Part shown: positions 7,493-15,557 of the stretch, piece by piece
Layout: every line of letters starts with the position of its first letter
Position numbering within the stretch: position 1 is the first letter of the stretch
Source: an uncultured Clostridia bacterium
Lineage (GTDB): Bacteria; Bacillota; Clostridia; Peptostreptococcales; Anaerovoracaceae
DNA length: 18,179 nt
Reading direction: 5' to 3'
Assembly (NCBI GenBank): GCA_934278925.1
Contig: CAKQWJ010000033.1
Coordinates: forward strand, 1 to 18,179
Notes under the pieces: generated by a model
The model's input: the letters and a program-made list of their open reading frames with translations, nothing else
The model's database searches: none
What the model was told of the DNA's origin: nothing
Translations under genes and position numbers: made by a program

Positions 7493-9592
7493 ATGAAATG
7501 TTCGATTTTGCATGATTTACCCGGGCGACTTCGAGTGCATCTTTTCTGCGGCCGAATGACGCTGCAGCAAGCGGATGTGCTGGAATACTACCTGCTGGCT
7601 GTGGATGGTGTAAAGTCCGTCAAAGTCTATGACCGCACTCAGGATGCAATTGTGGTGTATTCTGCAGAGCGGGAACGCATCATCCGAGCACTGGCGAAAT
7701 TCGCCTTCGATAAAGCGGAAAAGATGGATCTGGTTCCGGAACATACTTCGCGTGAACTCAATCGGGAGTTTGAGGACAAGCTGGCCGGCACCGTCATGCG
7801 CCGGTGCATCTCCAAGGTGTTTTTACCGGTTCCGCTGACATCGGCCATCGCCGCAGTTCGCTCCGTGAAGTACATCAAAGCGGGTCTTTCCGCACTGTGG
7901 CATCGCAATCTGTCCGTTGCCGTGCTGGATGGCACTGCGGTGACGGTGTCCCTGCTGAGAGGAGACTTTGCTACGGCCGGATCGGTGATGTTTATGCTGC
8001 GGCTGGGCGAGATTCTGGAGGAATGGACCCACAAAAAATCCGTAGCCGATCTGGCCTCCGCCATGAGTTTAAATGTGGATAAGGTTTGGCTGCAAAAAGA
8101 AGACACGGAGGTGCTGACCGACATCCGAGAAATCTATCCCGGCGACCGCATCGTGATCCGCACCGGCGGTATGATTCCGCTGGACGGGAAGGTGCTGGAA
8201 GGGGAGGCCATGGTAAATCAATCTTCCCTCACCGGAGAGTCCATGCCGGTTGCCAAGCGTCCGGGAAGTCCCGTGTATGCCGGAACCGTTGTGGAGGAAG
8301 GCCGATGCGTCATCTTCGTGGAGAAGGCCTCCGGAAGCGGTCGGTATGACCGGGTGGTTCGCATGATTGAAGAATCGGAAAAACTGAAATCCACTGCCGA
8401 GGATAAGGCCGCCCGAATGGCCGACAAACTGGTTCCGTACACCTTCGGCGGCACGGCGCTGACCTATTTGGTGACGCGGAATGTGACCAAGATGCTGGCT
8501 GTGCTGATGGTGGACTTTTCCTGTGCCTTGAAGCTGGCCATTCCGATTGCTGTGCTGTCCGCCATGCGGGAAAGCAGCAGTCATAATATCTCTGTCAAGG
8601 GTGGACGTTTCCTGGAAGCTGTGGCCGATGCGGACACCATCGTGTTCGATAAGACCGGAACGCTGACCAACGCAACGCCTACCGTCGCACAGGTGGTTCC
8701 TTTCGGCGGACGGGAGGAAGCCGAGATGCTGCGTCTTGCCGCCTGCCTGGAGGAACACTATCCGCACTCCATGGCCAATGCGGTGGTGGCAGCGGCAAAA
8801 CAGCGCGGCCTAACCCATGAAGAGTACCATTCACAGGTGCAGTACGTGGTGGCGCACGGCATTTCCAGCATGGTTGAAGACAAAAAAGTCATCATCGGAA
8901 GCGCACATTTTGTATTCGAGGATGAGGGCTGCCGTATCCCGGAAGGGGAGCAAGAAAAATTTGACGAACTTCCGGCGGCGTATTCCCACCTCTATCTCTG
9001 CATTGACGGAGAACTGGCAGCGGTCATCTGCATTTACGATCCCCTTCGCCGGGAAGCGCGGGATGCGGTTCGAGAACTGCATAACTGCGGCTTTTCCAAT
9101 GTGGTAATGATGACCGGCGATAATCGCCGCACGGCGGAAGCCATCGCGCAAGAGGTTGGCGTAGATGCGGTGTATGCCGAAGTTCTTCCGGAGGACAAAG
9201 CGGCCTTTATCCGCAGCGAGAAGGAAAAGGGTCACACGGTCATCATGGTGGGTGACGGTGTCAACGATTCTCCGGCCCTGTCGGAGGCGGATGCCGGCAT
9301 TGCAATCTCCACCGGAGCGGCGATTGCCCGCGAGATTGCCGACATCACCATTGCATCGGAGGACCTCTTCGAACTGGTGACGCTCCGAAAGCTCAGCAGC
9401 GCCTTGATGAAGCGTATTCACGGAAGCTACCGATTCATTGTGGGCTTTAACCTGTCGCTGATTGCACTGGGCGTCGGAGGCGTGCTGCCGCCGACAACTT
9501 CGGCACTGCTGCACAATGGGTCTACACTGGGCATCAGTCTGAAGAATATGACCAATCTGTTATCGGAGGGTGAAGCAACTCAAAGTAAATAG
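7493..9592 (+). CDS. P1B-type heavy-metal translocating ATPase with atypical metal motif
   Basis: This 699-residue ATP-driven metal pump lies in the cytoplasmic membrane. It has an N-terminal HMA_2-like domain without CxxC (1-75, LPGRLRVHL), a rather short first membrane region (about 105-175), an actuator domain with TGES (247-250), and a membrane pair with VDFSCALKLAIP (340-351). The phosphorylation site is DKTGTLT (D386), the HP-like motif is EEHYPHSMANA, and the hinge is GDGVNDSPA (587-595). A last membrane pair contains HNGST (674-678). In place of the CPC or SPC of known copper, zinc and cobalt pumps it has FSC: C344 remains but the proline is lost. The metal is therefore uncertain; manganese or iron efflux is possible. 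There is no metal regulator gene beside it. Confidence 0.88.
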   Translation: MKCSILHDLPGRLRVHLFCGRMTLQQADVLEYYLLAVDGVKSVKVYDRTQDAIVVYSAERERIIRALAKFAFDKAEKMDLVPEHTSRELNREFEDKLAGTVMRRCISKVFLPVPLTSAIAAVRSVKYIKAGLSALWHRNLSVAVLDGTAVTVSLLRGDFATAGSVMFMLRLGEILEEWTHKKSVADLASAMSLNVDKVWLQKEDTEVLTDIREIYPGDRIVIRTGGMIPLDGKVLEGEAMVNQSSLTGESMPVAKRPGSPVYAGTVVEEGRCVIFVEKASGSGRYDRVVRMIEESEKLKSTAEDKAARMADKLVPYTFGGTALTYLVTRNVTKMLAVLMVDFSCALKLAIPIAVLSAMRESSSHNISVKGGRFLEAVADADTIVFDKTGTLTNATPTVAQVVPFGGREEAEMLRLAACLEEHYPHSMANAVVAAAKQRGLTHEEYHSQVQYVVAHGISSMVEDKKVIIGSAHFVFEDEGCRIPEGEQEKFDELPAAYSHLYLCIDGELAAVICIYDPLRREARDAVRELHNCGFSNVVMMTGDNRRTAEAIAQEVGVDAVYAEVLPEDKAAFIRSEKEKGHTVIMVGDGVNDSPALSEADAGIAISTGAAIAREIADITIASEDLFELVTLRKLSSALMKRIHGSYRFIVGFNLSLIALGVGGVLPPTTSALLHNGSTLGISLKNMTNLLSEGEATQSK

Positions 9593-9601
9593 GAAAACAG
9601 G

Positions 9602-9637
9602 AGAGCAGAGGGACAGTGGGTTGTTTCTCTGCTCTTT
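9602..9637 (+). terminator. Weak terminator after the metal ATPase
   Basis: AGAGCAGAG (9602-9610) pairs perfectly with CTCTGCTCT (9627-9635) across a 16-nt loop, followed by only a few T residues. It sits 10 bp after the ATPase stop. The short T-tract makes partial read-through into the AraC gene likely. Confidence 0.5.
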
Positions 9638-9688
9638 CCGTAGGGCGTGAAATGCATCACTTAAGATATTTTGCAAGGAGTAATTGTT

Positions 9689-10651
9689 GTGATAAAAATA
9701 CTCTATCATGAGGGACTGTCCGGTACAGCGGAGTTGCCCGGGCAAACCGATGTTTTTGAGAATGCTTCCGGAAACGGCGAGATACACTGTTACCGGTTGT
9801 TTGACGGTGTAACCGTCATGCGAATGCGCTTGGAGATGGAAGGGTATACGGAGGTTCGCACTCGGACTGATGTGTTGGAAATAAACTTCTGTGCCGGCGG
9901 GCGTTTCGAAACCCAGTTTTCTATGCAGGATCACGTGCTCATGAAGCCGGGAGATATGGCTGTCAGCTGTTATGATGGGTATCACGGTAAAGAATCCGAG
10001 TCCCGATTTCCGCTGGGGTATTACGAGGGCATCTGTTTGGAAGTCGAACCATCGGAAGCCGGGCAGTGGTTGGAACGAAACGCACCTGCGTTTTCTGTGA
10101 ATTTTTCAGCACTAAAGGAGAATCTTCTGGGAAATAAATGGTATCTGAGCAGTCCGGCCGGACCTCGCTGCGAGCAAGTTTTTCGAGAACTTTATGAAAG
10201 CATGGACTATATGAATCCGTGCTTTTCTCGGCTTAAGGTACTGGAACTGCTGATGCTGCTAAGCAATATTCCTCGGATGGATCGAGAGAAGGCATATTGC
10301 TCGGTACGACAGGTGGAATTGATTCGACACCTTCGCGATCATCTGGTCATGGAGCGGGAACAATACGTATCCCTTGCTCAGTTGGCGGCAGAGCACGATA
10401 TTTCCGTATCTCATATGCAAAAGCTGTTCAAGCAGATATACGGCGTCCCGGTGTATCGCTATATCAAAGAGTATCGGTTGGAGCAAGCCGCCGTAGAGCT
10501 TGTACAAACGAAAAAGCTTGTGACGCAGATTGCTCAGGAAAATGGATATGACAATGCCAGCAAGTTTTCTGAGAGCTTTAAAAAACGGTACGGCATGACG
10601 CCATCGCAATATCGCACCAATGCAAAGAATATGGAGAAACGGAGCAAATGA
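9689..10651 (+). CDS. AraC-family transcriptional regulator
   Basis: This 320-residue DNA-binding protein has a ligand-sensing N-terminal part (1 to about 210) without a clear cupin signature and a C-terminal AraC/XylS double HTH (about 225-315). The HTH shows LAQLAAEHDISVSHMQKLFK and the highly typical QIAQENGYDNASKFSESFKKRYGMTPSQYR. The start is taken as GTG 9689 because AAGGAG lies eight bases upstream; an upstream in-frame TTG (9671) would place that ribosome site inside the gene. It precedes two ABC half-transporters by 95 bp in the same direction. This is the arrangement of YbtA-type regulators, which activate siderophore uptake genes when their ligand is present. Target and ligand are inferred from position only. 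Confidence 0.85.
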   Translation: MIKILYHEGLSGTAELPGQTDVFENASGNGEIHCYRLFDGVTVMRMRLEMEGYTEVRTRTDVLEINFCAGGRFETQFSMQDHVLMKPGDMAVSCYDGYHGKESESRFPLGYYEGICLEVEPSEAGQWLERNAPAFSVNFSALKENLLGNKWYLSSPAGPRCEQVFRELYESMDYMNPCFSRLKVLELLMLLSNIPRMDREKAYCSVRQVELIRHLRDHLVMEREQYVSLAQLAAEHDISVSHMQKLFKQIYGVPVYRYIKEYRLEQAAVELVQTKKLVTQIAQENGYDNASKFSESFKKRYGMTPSQYRTNAKNMEKRSK

Positions 10652-10694
10652 ACGAAAATGGAGTAGTCGCGTTTTCGAAGAATGTGGTAAAGTC

Positions 10695-10722
10695 TTTTCA
10701 GTTAGAAAGAACTAACTGAAAA
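10695..10722. promoter_or_regulatory. Perfect 28-bp dyad upstream of the ABC pair (site 4)
   Basis: TTTTCAGTTAG (10695-10705) and CTAACTGAAAA (10712-10722) are perfect inverted repeats around a 6-base spacer, and the core is GTTAG-N6-CTAAC as at site 1. No T-run follows, so it is not a terminator. It lies 24 bp before the TTG start of the first ABC gene. A TATAAT at 10723 touches its right arm but would start transcription inside the ribosome site, so the true promoter is unclear. Confidence 0.65.
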
Positions 10723-10746
10723 TATAATGAAGGAGGCATTACTACA

Positions 10747-12522
10747 TTGAAAAAGCAATCAAATTTATCTCGGTTGCTGGACTATGCCGGGAAATACAGA
10801 ATTCTGACCTATCTTTCGTGGATACTGTCTGCTGTCAGTGCGCTGCTGGCATTGGTACCGTTCTGGTATATTTGGCGCATTCTAAAGGAGGTTATCGAAG
10901 TGGCGCCGCAGTATGAAGATGCCGTTCATGTGACACAATACGGCTGGCTGGCGGTCGCAGCGGCAGTTGCTTCTGTATTGGTGTATATCACAGGATTGAT
11001 GTGCTCGCATCTTGCGGCATTTCGGATTGCCACCAATTTGCGCCTCTCCATGACGAATCACATCGCGACGCTTCCGCTGGGTGCAATCGAACAGTTCGGA
11101 AGCGGCAAACTGCGGCGAACCATTTCCGAGACGGCCGGGACAACGGAAACGTATCTGGCCCACCAGCTTCCGGACAAGGCAAAGGCGATGGCAACGATTG
11201 TCGGTCTGCTGGCGCTGCTCCTGACTTTTGATTGGCGATTAGGACTTTTGAGCCTTGTGCCGGTGGCACTTGCTTTTCTTGTCATGACTCGGATGACCGG
11301 TGCGAAATTGCAGGATCAGATGACACAATACCAGAATGCACTTGCGGATATGTCCAACGAAGCGGTGGAGTATGTGCGAGGGATTCCCGTCGTCAAAACG
11401 TTTGGCCAGACCGTGTTTTCTTTTAAGAAATTTAAGGAAACAATCGATAACTACGAGCGTTGGGTTATCGCCTACACGAAGCAGGTGCGCTGGCCCATGA
11501 TCTTCTATACGCTGGCGGTGAACAGCGTGTTTGTATTCCTGATTGCAGGAGGCTTCTTGTTTTCTTGCAGAGGGGCGGACAATGGAATCTTGCTGAACAT
11601 CCTTTTCTACATCATTATCACGCCGGTCATTTCCCTGACGCTTACGAAGCTGATGTTCATGAGTGAAAACGGTATGATTGTGCAGGATGCAATCAATCGA
11701 ATTGACAGTGTGCTGCAGAGCCCGGCTCTTTCGCAGTCGAATATACCGCAGCATCCGAAAGATAATTCTGTTGCGCTGTCGCATGTCACTTTCAGTTATG
11801 ATGGCACGAAGAATGCGTTGGCGGATATTTCGCTCTCAATTGGTGCGGGACAAACCGTTGCGTTTGTAGGTCCGTCCGGAGGCGGAAAATCTACGTTAGC
11901 AGCATTGATTGCTCGATTTTTTGACCCCCAGAGCGGCAGTATTTCCATTGGCGGCGTAGATGTAAAGGACATTGAGAAAAACGAGTTGATGGACACCATT
12001 TCCTTCGTGTTTCAGAACAGCCACCTCATCAAGGGAAGTATTCTGGATAATGTTCGGATGGGAAAGCCCGATGCTTCGGATGAGGAAGTGCTGGCTGCAC
12101 TCAAAGCTGCACAATGCATGGATATCGTTGAGAAATTCCCGGATGGTGTTAATACGATAATCGGTTCGCAGGGAATTTACCTTTCCGGCGGCGAGACTCA
12201 ACGGCTGACTGTCGCACGTGCAATGCTGAAAAATGCACCGGTGCTGATTCTGGACGAGGCAACCGCTTTTGCAGATCCCGATAATGAAACGAAAGTACAG
12301 GCGGCTTTCAACGAACTGGTGGTGGGACGTACTGTCATCGTGATTGCCCATCGTTTATCCACCGTTGTAAACGCGGATCGCATTTTTGTACTGAAAGACG
12401 GTCATTTGGAAGAGAGTGGCAGCTTTGCGGAATTGTCCGGACAGAAGAACAGTCTTTTTGGAACCATGTGGGAGAACTATCAGCAGTCCGTCCGCTGGAA
12501 AGTGGCAAAGGAGGCCGAATGA
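10747..12522 (+). CDS. ABC half-transporter, YbtP/IrtA-like (first subunit)
   Basis: This 591-residue fusion of a six-helix exporter-fold membrane domain (about 15-310) and an ATPase (about 340-580) starts at TTG 10747, with AAGGAGG upstream. Walker A GPSGGGKST begins near 376, the signature is LSGGETQR (479-486), Walker B ends LILDEA (D503, E504), and the switch is H535. The D-loop reads FADPDNE instead of the usual SALD, a form I associate with the siderophore importers YbtP/IrtA; this is from memory. With its neighbour it should form a heterodimer. Direction is unsure: exporter fold, but the group includes importers of iron-siderophore complexes. The AraC gene and dyad upstream suggest conditional expression. 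Confidence 0.87.
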   Translation: MKKQSNLSRLLDYAGKYRILTYLSWILSAVSALLALVPFWYIWRILKEVIEVAPQYEDAVHVTQYGWLAVAAAVASVLVYITGLMCSHLAAFRIATNLRLSMTNHIATLPLGAIEQFGSGKLRRTISETAGTTETYLAHQLPDKAKAMATIVGLLALLLTFDWRLGLLSLVPVALAFLVMTRMTGAKLQDQMTQYQNALADMSNEAVEYVRGIPVVKTFGQTVFSFKKFKETIDNYERWVIAYTKQVRWPMIFYTLAVNSVFVFLIAGGFLFSCRGADNGILLNILFYIIITPVISLTLTKLMFMSENGMIVQDAINRIDSVLQSPALSQSNIPQHPKDNSVALSHVTFSYDGTKNALADISLSIGAGQTVAFVGPSGGGKSTLAALIARFFDPQSGSISIGGVDVKDIEKNELMDTISFVFQNSHLIKGSILDNVRMGKPDASDEEVLAALKAAQCMDIVEKFPDGVNTIIGSQGIYLSGGETQRLTVARAMLKNAPVLILDEATAFADPDNETKVQAAFNELVVGRTVIVIAHRLSTVVNADRIFVLKDGHLEESGSFAELSGQKNSLFGTMWENYQQSVRWKVAKEAE

Positions 12523-14261
12523 TGATGGAGTATTTGCAGAGACGTTATGCCGTTTCCCGAAAGGGCGCGGCGGACATTATCAAGGGAAGTTTGAGCTGTG
12601 CCTTACAAAATGTTTCCTTCATGGTGCCGGTGTGTTTGTTGTATTTTCTGGTGGGGGATATTATGGCGGACACGCTGGTGGCGGCGAGAATCCCGTTCTA
12701 CGCAGCCGGTTGTATTGCAGCAGCGATTTTCATTGTGATTTGTACGCGGCTTGAATATGACAACACCTACCTTGTCACCTATGTGGAATCCGGCGTGCGC
12801 CGGGTGGGGCTTGCGGAGAAATTGCGGAAGATTCCGCTTTCATTCTTTGGAAAAAAAGATCTTGCAGATTTGACTTCGTCCATTATGAATGACTGTGCTG
12901 TGCTGGAACAGAGCCAGTCGCATTTCGTTGCGCCGCTGTACGGTTCAATTCTCTCCACTACGGTTATTTCGGTATCCTTGCTGGTTTTCAACCGGCGTAT
13001 GGCTCTTGCGGCTATTTGGCCGCTGCCGATTGCGTTTGCAATAGTGGCATTGGCATCCGGTGTGCACAAAAGCTTATCCCGAAAGGCGATGAAGGCGAAA
13101 ATCATGTGCGAAGACGGGATACAGGAATGCATGGAGGCGATGCCTGACTTGCGTGCAGCCAATGCTGAAATCGAATACCTTGCCGGACTGGAAAAGAAAA
13201 TTCGCGGCGTAGAGAACCGCCTCATTAAAAGTGAGCTAGGGACGGCCGCCTTCGTGGTTTCCGCAGGGCTGGTTCTGCGGCTGGGAATTGCTTCTACCGC
13301 ACTTACAGGCGCCGCTTTGCTGGTAAAAGGAGAGTTAGACGTTCAGACATTTTTTATGTTCTTGCTGGTGGTGTCTCGGTTGTACGATCCGCTGGAAGGC
13401 ACGCTTCAAAACCTTGCCGCTATAATTGCCACCAACAGCAATATTGAGCGAATGAATGAGATTTTAGACTGCCCTGTGCAGACCGGCAGTGAACAGCTCA
13501 CGAACCGGAACTGCGATATCGAATTCCATCATGTGGGATTCTCGTATCAGAGTGGTGAAGCAGTGCTTCGGGATGTGTCCTTTACTGCGAAACAGGGACA
13601 GGTCACGGCACTTGTGGGCCCTTCCGGAGGTGGAAAGACGACCGTTTCCCGTCTGGCGGCACGGTTCTGGGACATTGATCGGGGTATGATTACCGTAGGC
13701 GGTATGGATGTGTCGAAGATCGATCCGGAAAAGCTGATGAGTCTCTATTCAATCGTATTCCAAGATGTGACGCTGTTTAACAACAGCATTTTGGAAAATA
13801 TTCGTATCGGCCGCAAAGATGCTACGGATGAGGAGGTCATTGCGGCGGCAAAGCTCGCCAATGTAGACCGTTTTGCTGAGAAATTGCCGGACGGTTGGAA
13901 TGCCAACATTGGGGAAAACGGCGGTGAGCTCTCCGGCGGTGAGCGGCAGCGAATCTCTATCGCCCGAGCTTTCTTGAAGGATGCACCGATTATTCTGCTG
14001 GACGAGGCGACGGCCAGCCTGGATGTTGAGAATGAGACGGCAATCCAGGAAGCTCTTTCCCGCCTCATCAAGGATAAAACCGTTCTTATTATTGCTCACC
14101 GGATGCGCACCGTTTCCGGTGCAGACCGGATTGTGGTGCTCAAAGACGGTGCGATTGCAGAGCAGGGAACTCCTGCACAGCTCTTGCAGGCAGACGGCAT
14201 TTTCACACACATGATGCAGCTCCAAAACGAGAGCCAAAATTGGACGCTTGGACGGGCGTGA
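12522..14261 (+). CDS. ABC half-transporter, YbtQ/IrtB-like (second subunit)
   Basis: This is the partner of the preceding gene: 579 residues with an exporter-fold membrane domain (to about 310) and an ATPase with Walker A GPSGGGKTT (from 366), signature LSGGERQR (470-477), Walker B LLDEATASLD (D494, E495) and a switch His in IIAHRM. Unlike its partner it has the standard D-loop SLD. Three ATG codons in a row (12519, 12522, 12525) follow AAAGGAGG by 4, 7 and 10 bases; 12522 gives the best spacing. The first two overlap the TGA stop of the first subunit (12520-12522), so translation is coupled. Heterodimer formation and siderophore-like cargo are inferred. Confidence 0.87.
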   Translation: MMEYLQRRYAVSRKGAADIIKGSLSCALQNVSFMVPVCLLYFLVGDIMADTLVAARIPFYAAGCIAAAIFIVICTRLEYDNTYLVTYVESGVRRVGLAEKLRKIPLSFFGKKDLADLTSSIMNDCAVLEQSQSHFVAPLYGSILSTTVISVSLLVFNRRMALAAIWPLPIAFAIVALASGVHKSLSRKAMKAKIMCEDGIQECMEAMPDLRAANAEIEYLAGLEKKIRGVENRLIKSELGTAAFVVSAGLVLRLGIASTALTGAALLVKGELDVQTFFMFLLVVSRLYDPLEGTLQNLAAIIATNSNIERMNEILDCPVQTGSEQLTNRNCDIEFHHVGFSYQSGEAVLRDVSFTAKQGQVTALVGPSGGGKTTVSRLAARFWDIDRGMITVGGMDVSKIDPEKLMSLYSIVFQDVTLFNNSILENIRIGRKDATDEEVIAAAKLANVDRFAEKLPDGWNANIGENGGELSGGERQRISIARAFLKDAPIILLDEATASLDVENETAIQEALSRLIKDKTVLIIAHRMRTVSGADRIVVLKDGAIAEQGTPAQLLQADGIFTHMMQLQNESQNWTLGRA

Positions 14262-14301
14262 AACTTTTTTTACAAAAAAGACAATAATTGACAGAAATCT
14301 C

Positions 14302-14332
14302 TTGACTCGTAAGCGACTTTCGGGTTTACAGT
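14302..14332 (+). promoter_or_regulatory. MerR-type promoter with 19-bp spacer
   Basis: TTGACT (14302-14307) and TACAGT (14327-14332) are 19 bp apart, the long spacer that MerR proteins correct by twisting DNA. An imperfect dyad GTAAGC (14309-14314) / GTTTAC (14324-14329) lies in the spacer. It precedes the MerR gene, so autoregulation is likely. A 17-bp reading with TTTACA as -10 is the ordinary alternative. Confidence 0.45.
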
Positions 14333-14376
14333 ATACTCATATTAGAGGATAATGCTTATGAGAAGGAGGATACAAC

Positions 14377-15168
14377 ATGCGTACCGGCGAAGTTGAGAAG
14401 CTTACCGAGATTAAGGAAGCGAACATCAAATTCTACGAGCGAGAGGGACTGATAAATCCTCGTCGAAATGAGAATGGGTACAGAGATTTTTCGGATGAAG
14501 ATGTGAAGCGCATTAATCGCATTAAGACGCTTCGAATGCTTGACGTTCCGATTCCGGAGATTAAAAAATTATTTGACGGAGATGTTCAGTTAAAAGCGGT
14601 TTTGGAGGAACGCCTGAGTGAGATGGACTTTCAGGCGAAGGCACTGGATAACCGGAGGGAGTCTTGCCGGAGAATTATAAAAGAAGGTATGAATCTTGCC
14701 GACATCTCACCGGAGGTTCTTTCGGGAAATCAAAAGGAATGGTCGGATAAGCTTCGGCATATCATCGATGAAGATATTGATAAATCCTTTATTCTAAAAG
14801 GAGTTGCTTTTACCGCAGTGTTTGCCGTTTTTGTCAAATTTGCGATGTTGTTAACCATTTGGGGGTCTCCGCAGCAAGACGCAGTGTTCTGCTTTTGGGG
14901 CGGAATGCTGGTCATATTCTGCGGATTTGTGTATGTATTTGTGGAGGCCCTGACCAAGCAAAATTTCTTGTACGCGTGGGGCAAGAATTGGGGTGGCTCC
15001 GGAATGGGTGGACTGGCTAATTCGTATTCGATTCTCGGTATCGGGATTGGTCTGGCCGGAACCACGTGGCCGCTCTGGGGCGGTTTGCTGATTACATGCA
15101 TTGTGCTTTCCGCAATTATACGAATGGTGCTGATGCATGCAGTAAAAAAAGCAGAGCGTCAGAAGTGA
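14377..15168 (+). CDS. MerR-family regulator with membrane-embedded C-terminus
   Basis: ATG 14377 is preceded by AAGGAGG. The 263-residue protein begins with a MerR winged helix (1-70: GEVEKLTEIKEANIKFYERE, GYRDFSDEDVKRI, LRMLDVPIPEIKKL), followed by a helical linker (70-135). Instead of a soluble ligand domain it has three or four predicted transmembrane helices (about 139-162, 169-192, 213-230, 232-253) and ends with a basic tail (KKAERQK). This predicts a regulator held at the membrane, which may sense a lipophilic drug, membrane stress or a partner transporter. It follows the ABC pair in the same direction after a 115-bp gap with its own promoter. Its targets are unknown. Confidence 0.85.
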   Translation: MRTGEVEKLTEIKEANIKFYEREGLINPRRNENGYRDFSDEDVKRINRIKTLRMLDVPIPEIKKLFDGDVQLKAVLEERLSEMDFQAKALDNRRESCRRIIKEGMNLADISPEVLSGNQKEWSDKLRHIIDEDIDKSFILKGVAFTAVFAVFVKFAMLLTIWGSPQQDAVFCFWGGMLVIFCGFVYVFVEALTKQNFLYAWGKNWGGSGMGGLANSYSILGIGIGLAGTTWPLWGGLLITCIVLSAIIRMVLMHAVKKAERQK

Positions 15169-15216
15169 AAAACTTTTGAACGCATATGGGTTCTAATCTG
15201 GGCTGGCAAATTGGGG

Positions 15217-15259
15217 AATTGATGCAGGAACGAAAAAGAGGTTCCTGCATCAATTTTTT
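15217..15259 (+). terminator. Strong intrinsic terminator after the MerR gene
   Basis: AATTGATGCAGGAAC (15217-15231) pairs perfectly over 15 bp with its complement at 15241-15255 around a 9-nt loop, and the stem runs into a T6 tract (15254-15259). It ends the MerR transcript. Confidence 0.92.
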
Positions 15260-15467
15260 GGTATTCTCTTTTTCTCTTGGCGAGAACTGAATGGATCCGC
15301 ATAAAAAATGGCAATCCCCGCGAAAAAAATGAAGACCCAATTATTCTTGTAGAAACGAAAAAGTATCTGCGATGGAATTTAATACTAGAATATATAATTT
15401 TTTTATAAAAAATTAGTTGTTTACTTTTTCAATTTGTTTTCTTTTCCAATTTATTTCAAAAAAAGTG
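15260..15467. other. AT-rich intergenic stretch without a gene
   Basis: No supported ORF is seen. The first part is mixed sequence. From about 15375 it is almost pure A/T, with a perfect AT palindrome (AATTTTTT-TAT-AAAAAATT, 15396-15414) and long T- and A-tracts. Such DNA upstream of the promoter at 15468 could act as an UP element or be curved, but no specific site was recognised. Confidence 0.5.
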
Positions 15468-15496
15468 TTGCAATATAACAAAAATGAGAGTACTAT
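15468..15496 (+). promoter_or_regulatory. Promoter of the transporter / amidohydrolase operon
   Basis: TTGCAA (15468-15473), a 17-bp spacer and TACTAT (15491-15496), with A/T-rich DNA upstream. The start would be near 15503, giving a leader of about 120 nt before the transporter ATG, long enough for a regulatory leader. Confidence 0.6.
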
Positions 15497-15533
15497 TAAT
15501 TTTGTTAGTTCAAAAGAAGGAGATTATTGAGGA

Positions 15534-15557
15534 ATGAAATACTACAGTGATTGGTAG
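15534..15557 (+). CDS. Possible 7-residue leader peptide MKYYSDW
   Basis: Within the predicted leader, GAAGGAG (15516-15522) is followed 11 bases later by an ATG opening the ORF MKYYSDW and a TAG stop. The spacing is long but usable, and GAGG lies right before the ATG. Two tyrosines in a row and a tryptophan directly before the stop recall attenuator or stalling peptides. No similar peptide is known to me, so function is a guess. Confidence 0.4.
   Translation: MKYYSDW

Noticed and set aside
8069..9514. Two minus-strand frames of about 230 codons opposite the metal ATPase
   Set aside because: The sense strand has every P-type ATPase motif in one unbroken frame; the antisense products are His/Arg/Gly-rich shadows.
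10723..10728. Perfect TATAAT taken as the -10 of the ABC pair
   Set aside because: A start seven bases later would fall within the ribosome binding site, and no -35 is found at 16-18 bp upstream; probably coincidental or activator-dependent.
14262..14290. T-run and A-run after the second ABC gene as a terminator
   Set aside because: The only pairing is a weak T-A stem (CTTTTTT with AAAAAAG) with a three-base loop and no GC core.
15504..15508. Single GTTAG in the leader of the transporter operon as a fifth operator
   Set aside because: The second half-site at the six-base spacing is AGAAG, not CTAAC; a lone 5-mer is expected by chance.
15484..15537. 17-codon ORF starting MRVLLILL ahead of the leader peptide
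   Set aside because: Its ATG lies upstream of the predicted transcription start and within the promoter, and no ribosome site precedes it.
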